In this document: in pieces, positions 62,203 through 64,000 of the stretch | Position numbering within the stretch: position 1 is the first letter of the stretch | Layout of the letters: every line of letters begins with the position of its first letter | Source: Bacteroidales bacterium | Lineage (GTDB): Bacteria; Bacteroidota; Bacteroidia; Bacteroidales; WCHB1-69 | Direction: 5' to 3' | NCBI GenBank assembly: GCA_017651425.1 | Contig: JAGCCZ010000033.1 | Span: forward strand, 1 to 64,000 | Length of the DNA stretch: 64,000 nt | The notes under the pieces: generated by a model | Databases searched by the model: none | What the model saw: only the letters and a program-made list of their open reading frames with translations | Told to the model about the DNA's origin: nothing | Translations under genes and position numbers: made by a program

Positions 62203-62289
62203 TAAAAAAATCATACACAAGCGTGAATTGTGTTTTTTTTCAAAGAACGGCGTGAAATCCGTTGCATGTAATTTCACACCGCAAAAATA

Positions 62290-62372
62290 ACAACTTGATG
62301 GATTGGATGTTTGGTCCGAATTGGTCCGAATTAGCTATTAGCCGTTAGCTATTGGCATTAGCTGTTGGCAGC
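62290..62372. repeat. Simple phrase repeats between divergent genes
   Basis: TTGGTCCGAATTGGTCCGAATT is a direct repeat, followed by TAGCTATTAGCCGTTAGCTATTGGCATTAGCTGTTGGC, made of imperfect copies of TAGCTATTGGC. A weaker relative lies at 17971-17989. Confidence 0.55.
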
Positions 62373-62394
62373 CACGGCTGTAAAATATTTTTTC

Positions 62395-62402
62395 TACTTT
62401 TG
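62395..62402 (+). promoter_or_regulatory. -7 element of the DUF3298 lipoprotein gene
   Basis: TACTTTTG, 22 bases before the ATG at 62425. Confidence 0.55.
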
Positions 62403-62424
62403 CACCCCTAAAAACAATATCACG

Positions 62425-63264
62425 ATGAAACACAAACTCTTTCTCTCCCTGTTCATTATGGCCTGTGTTGTCACAGGATGCAACAAACCCTTAGGCCCGT
62501 TCGCCACCATCAGTATCTCAGGAAGCCACTGCTTTATGGTCAAAACCGACGATCCCTACCTGCCCGAAGAGATGAACCCCTACGGCGTGGAGAACAGCTA
62601 CACCCTCGTCTGGCCCCTCAAAGGGATGATGACCGAAGAGGCCGAGAAAGAACTCATCCGCCAGGTGTTCGCCGACAGCACCGCCTCCTCCGTGAACGAG
62701 GCCGCTGAAAAATGGATGAAGAATATGTGGCTGTATGACGATGAGGTCAAAGCGGTGTCAACCCGACCTCTCGACAAAGTGGACGATCAGAAGCCATACA
62801 CCTACGCCCACCTCCAGAACAGTCTCCGGGAAGACGGCGAGCTGGTGACCTTCACCAACACCACCGAGACCTTCCTGGCCGGCGCCGCCCACGGCTCCTA
62901 CATCGTGGAATACCTCACCTACGACCGAAAGAAGAAACGCGTGGTGCATCTCAACGACCTGGTGGACACCTCCAAACTCGGTGAGATCATCGTCCGCGCC
63001 GTGCAGGACCTGACCGTCAACAAAGAGGTGCTCGACTGCATGTTCGACGAGTACAAGACCGCGGAGAAAATCATCGTCCCCGACAACTTCTTCATCGACA
63101 GCACCCGGAGCACAATCAACATCGTGTTCCAGCAATACGACATCACCCCATACGCCTGCGGGCTGCAGACGGTGGTGATGCCCATCTACTGGCTATCAAA
63201 ACACACTCCCCTCACACCGTACGCGAAGAAGGTGTTTGGGGAGGAGAGTTATTTGAGGGAGTAG
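62425..63264 (+). CDS. DUF3298-type lipoprotein
   Basis: This protein of about 279 residues has a lipoprotein signal (LFIMACVVTGCNKPLGP, cysteine near residue 19). The following domain contains LAGAAHGSYIVEYLTYDRKKKRVVHLNDLVD and FQQYDITPYACGLQTVVMPI, which match the DUF4163/DUF3298 arrangement known from Bacteroidota and Bacillus (RsiV-related lysozyme-binding proteins carry the same fold). It is probably in the periplasm or on the surface. Ligand unknown. The gene is monocistronic with its own -7 box. Confidence 0.85.
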   Translation: MKHKLFLSLFIMACVVTGCNKPLGPFATISISGSHCFMVKTDDPYLPEEMNPYGVENSYTLVWPLKGMMTEEAEKELIRQVFADSTASSVNEAAEKWMKNMWLYDDEVKAVSTRPLDKVDDQKPYTYAHLQNSLREDGELVTFTNTTETFLAGAAHGSYIVEYLTYDRKKKRVVHLNDLVDTSKLGEIIVRAVQDLTVNKEVLDCMFDEYKTAEKIIVPDNFFIDSTRSTINIVFQQYDITPYACGLQTVVMPIYWLSKHTPLTPYAKKVFGEESYLRE

Positions 63265-63282
63265 TTTGAGACCGGAGAACGA

Positions 63283-63316
63283 AGACCATAGACCAGAGAT
63301 CTAAGGTCTATGGTCT
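63283..63316. terminator. Perfect inverted repeat between convergent genes
   Basis: AGACCATAGACC and GGTCTATGGTCT form a 12-bp stem with a 10-base loop. The tract continues as CAAGTCTAAAATC. There is no long T-run, so its action as a bidirectional terminator is likely but not certain. The wording resembles the other simple phrase repeats in the window. Confidence 0.5.
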
Positions 63317-63332
63317 CAAGTCTAAAATCCGA

Positions 63333-63881
63333 TTATTTCTTAAAATACCGGTTGAAGAGGCCTTCAAAGCCTTTGCCGTGGCGAGCTTCGTCTTTCGCCA
63401 TCTCGTGGACAGTGTCGTGGATGGCATCCAGGTTCAGTTCCTTGGCACGGCGAGCGATGCGCATCTTGTCCTCGCAAGCGCCGCACTCCGCCACCATACG
63501 CTTCTCGAGGTTGGTCTTGGTGTCCCAAACCACCTCACCCAACAGCTCGGCGAAACGTGCGCAGTGGTCGGCCTCCTCGAAAGCATAACGGCGGAAAGCC
63601 TCGGCGATTTCAGGATACCCTTCGCGATCGGCCTGACGGCTCATCGCCAAGTACATACCCACCTCGGTGGCCTCCCCCATGAAATGGGCGTTGAGATCCT
63701 TCTTCATCTCGTCATCCGTATCCTTGGCGATACCGATCACGTGCTCGGTGACAAAATTCAGGCCGGCACTCTCGTCCAGCACTTTCCATTCCACCAGTTG
63801 TTTGCATTGGGGACATCTTTCAGGAGCTTCCGTTCCTTCGTGAACATAGCCGCAAATCGGGCATACAAATTTCTTCATCAT
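63333..63881 (-). CDS. Rubrerythrin with N-terminal rubredoxin domain (reverse rubrerythrin type)
   Basis: This peroxide-detoxifying protein of anaerobes has 182 residues. The N-terminal iron site is [21 protein letters not shown] (two CxxC pairs). The diiron four-helix domain follows: [41 protein letters not shown] and [16 protein letters not shown], with E-x-x-H ligands. Placement of rubredoxin first is characteristic of the NADH peroxidase/reverse rubrerythrin group. It supports an anaerobic or microaerobic lifestyle. Two adjacent ATG codons are possible starts. Confidence 0.95.
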   Translation of the reverse strand: MMKKFVCPICGYVHEGTEAPERCPQCKQLVEWKVLDESAGLNFVTEHVIGIAKDTDDEMKKDLNAHFMGEATEVGMYLAMSRQADREGYPEIAEAFRRYAFEEADHCARFAELLGEVVWDTKTNLEKRMVAECGACEDKMRIARRAKELNLDAIHDTVHEMAKDEARHGKGFEGLFNRYFKK

Positions 63882-63931
63882 TTTGGTTGGTTTTTATTGG
63901 GTTAGATATTAATAAATGTAGTTGTTGTCCA

Positions 63932-64000
63932 TTACCGTTCAAACCACTTCAGCAGTTTCATCTTCAGTTCGCCGGCCTTGCCCGTGTAGGGGTGCTCGCG
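63932..64000 (-). CDS. 3' end of an unidentified gene (cut by window edge)
   Basis: Only about 22 codons are visible, reading REHPYTGKAGELKMKLLKWFER before the stop. They are in coding-like usage and lie 50 bases upstream of the rubrerythrin start on the same strand, so the two genes may be co-transcribed. The family cannot be recognised from this piece. Confidence 0.4.
   Translation of the reverse strand, partial: REHPYTGKAGELKMKLLKWFER

Overview
The window is most likely chromosomal DNA of an anaerobic, Gram-negative member of Bacteroidales (Bacteroidota). Four lines of evidence point there. Promoters repeatedly carry the Bacteroidota -7 box TAnnTTTG just upstream of starts. There are type IX secretion genes (a PorZ-like protein and a protein with a C-terminal sorting domain). 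Several families are typical of the phylum (DUF4271, DUF4292, DUF3078, FISUMP domains, the DUF4271-hemD-rnpA-yidD order, a short primary sigma factor). Rubrerythrin and a B12/PLP lysine 5,6-aminomutase indicate anaerobic amino-acid fermentation. kdsD and lpxB show that lipopolysaccharide is made. I cannot name the species.

Layout. Bases 1-3400 form a small accessory island beside a tRNA-Leu(CAG): a WYL regulator, a three-gene cassette (DUF1653, PD-(D/E)XK-like nuclease, phosphoribosyltransferase-like protein) and the remains of a DUF4062 gene with an internal deletion. Bases 3500-48500 are mainly housekeeping: kdsD-queG, lpxB-yqeY, mnmA, an outer-membrane pair with a helix-hairpin-helix protein, a YfhO-like membrane protein, gyrB-ftsE, the kamD/kamE fermentation genes, msrC, a glycosyltransferase, an MBOAT/SGNH acylation pair, rbfA-lolC-porZ-recO, rpoN, asnS, rpoD, topA, ribF, pheT, the hemD-rnpA-yidD block, panB-rluA and glnS/gcvT.

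From about 49900 the character changes. A Ser/Thr kinase is followed by large secreted or envelope proteins with FISUMP, fibronectin-like and SUMF1 modules. Next is a compact element, about 600 bp, with a DUF559 endonuclease between hairpin-forming inverted repeats. A HTH-like Bacteroidales family protein follows, then a run of nine small co-oriented genes (58593-61936) that includes a GIY-YIG-like nuclease, a TerB-like protein, membrane proteins and coiled coils, with a leader of about 250 nt. A DUF3298 lipoprotein and rubrerythrin close the window.

The best candidates for undescribed biology are the cassette at 1202-2966, the DUF559 element at 57080-57676, whose arms show compensatory base changes, and the small-gene operon at 58593-61936. 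All functional statements come from reading motifs by eye; no database search was possible.
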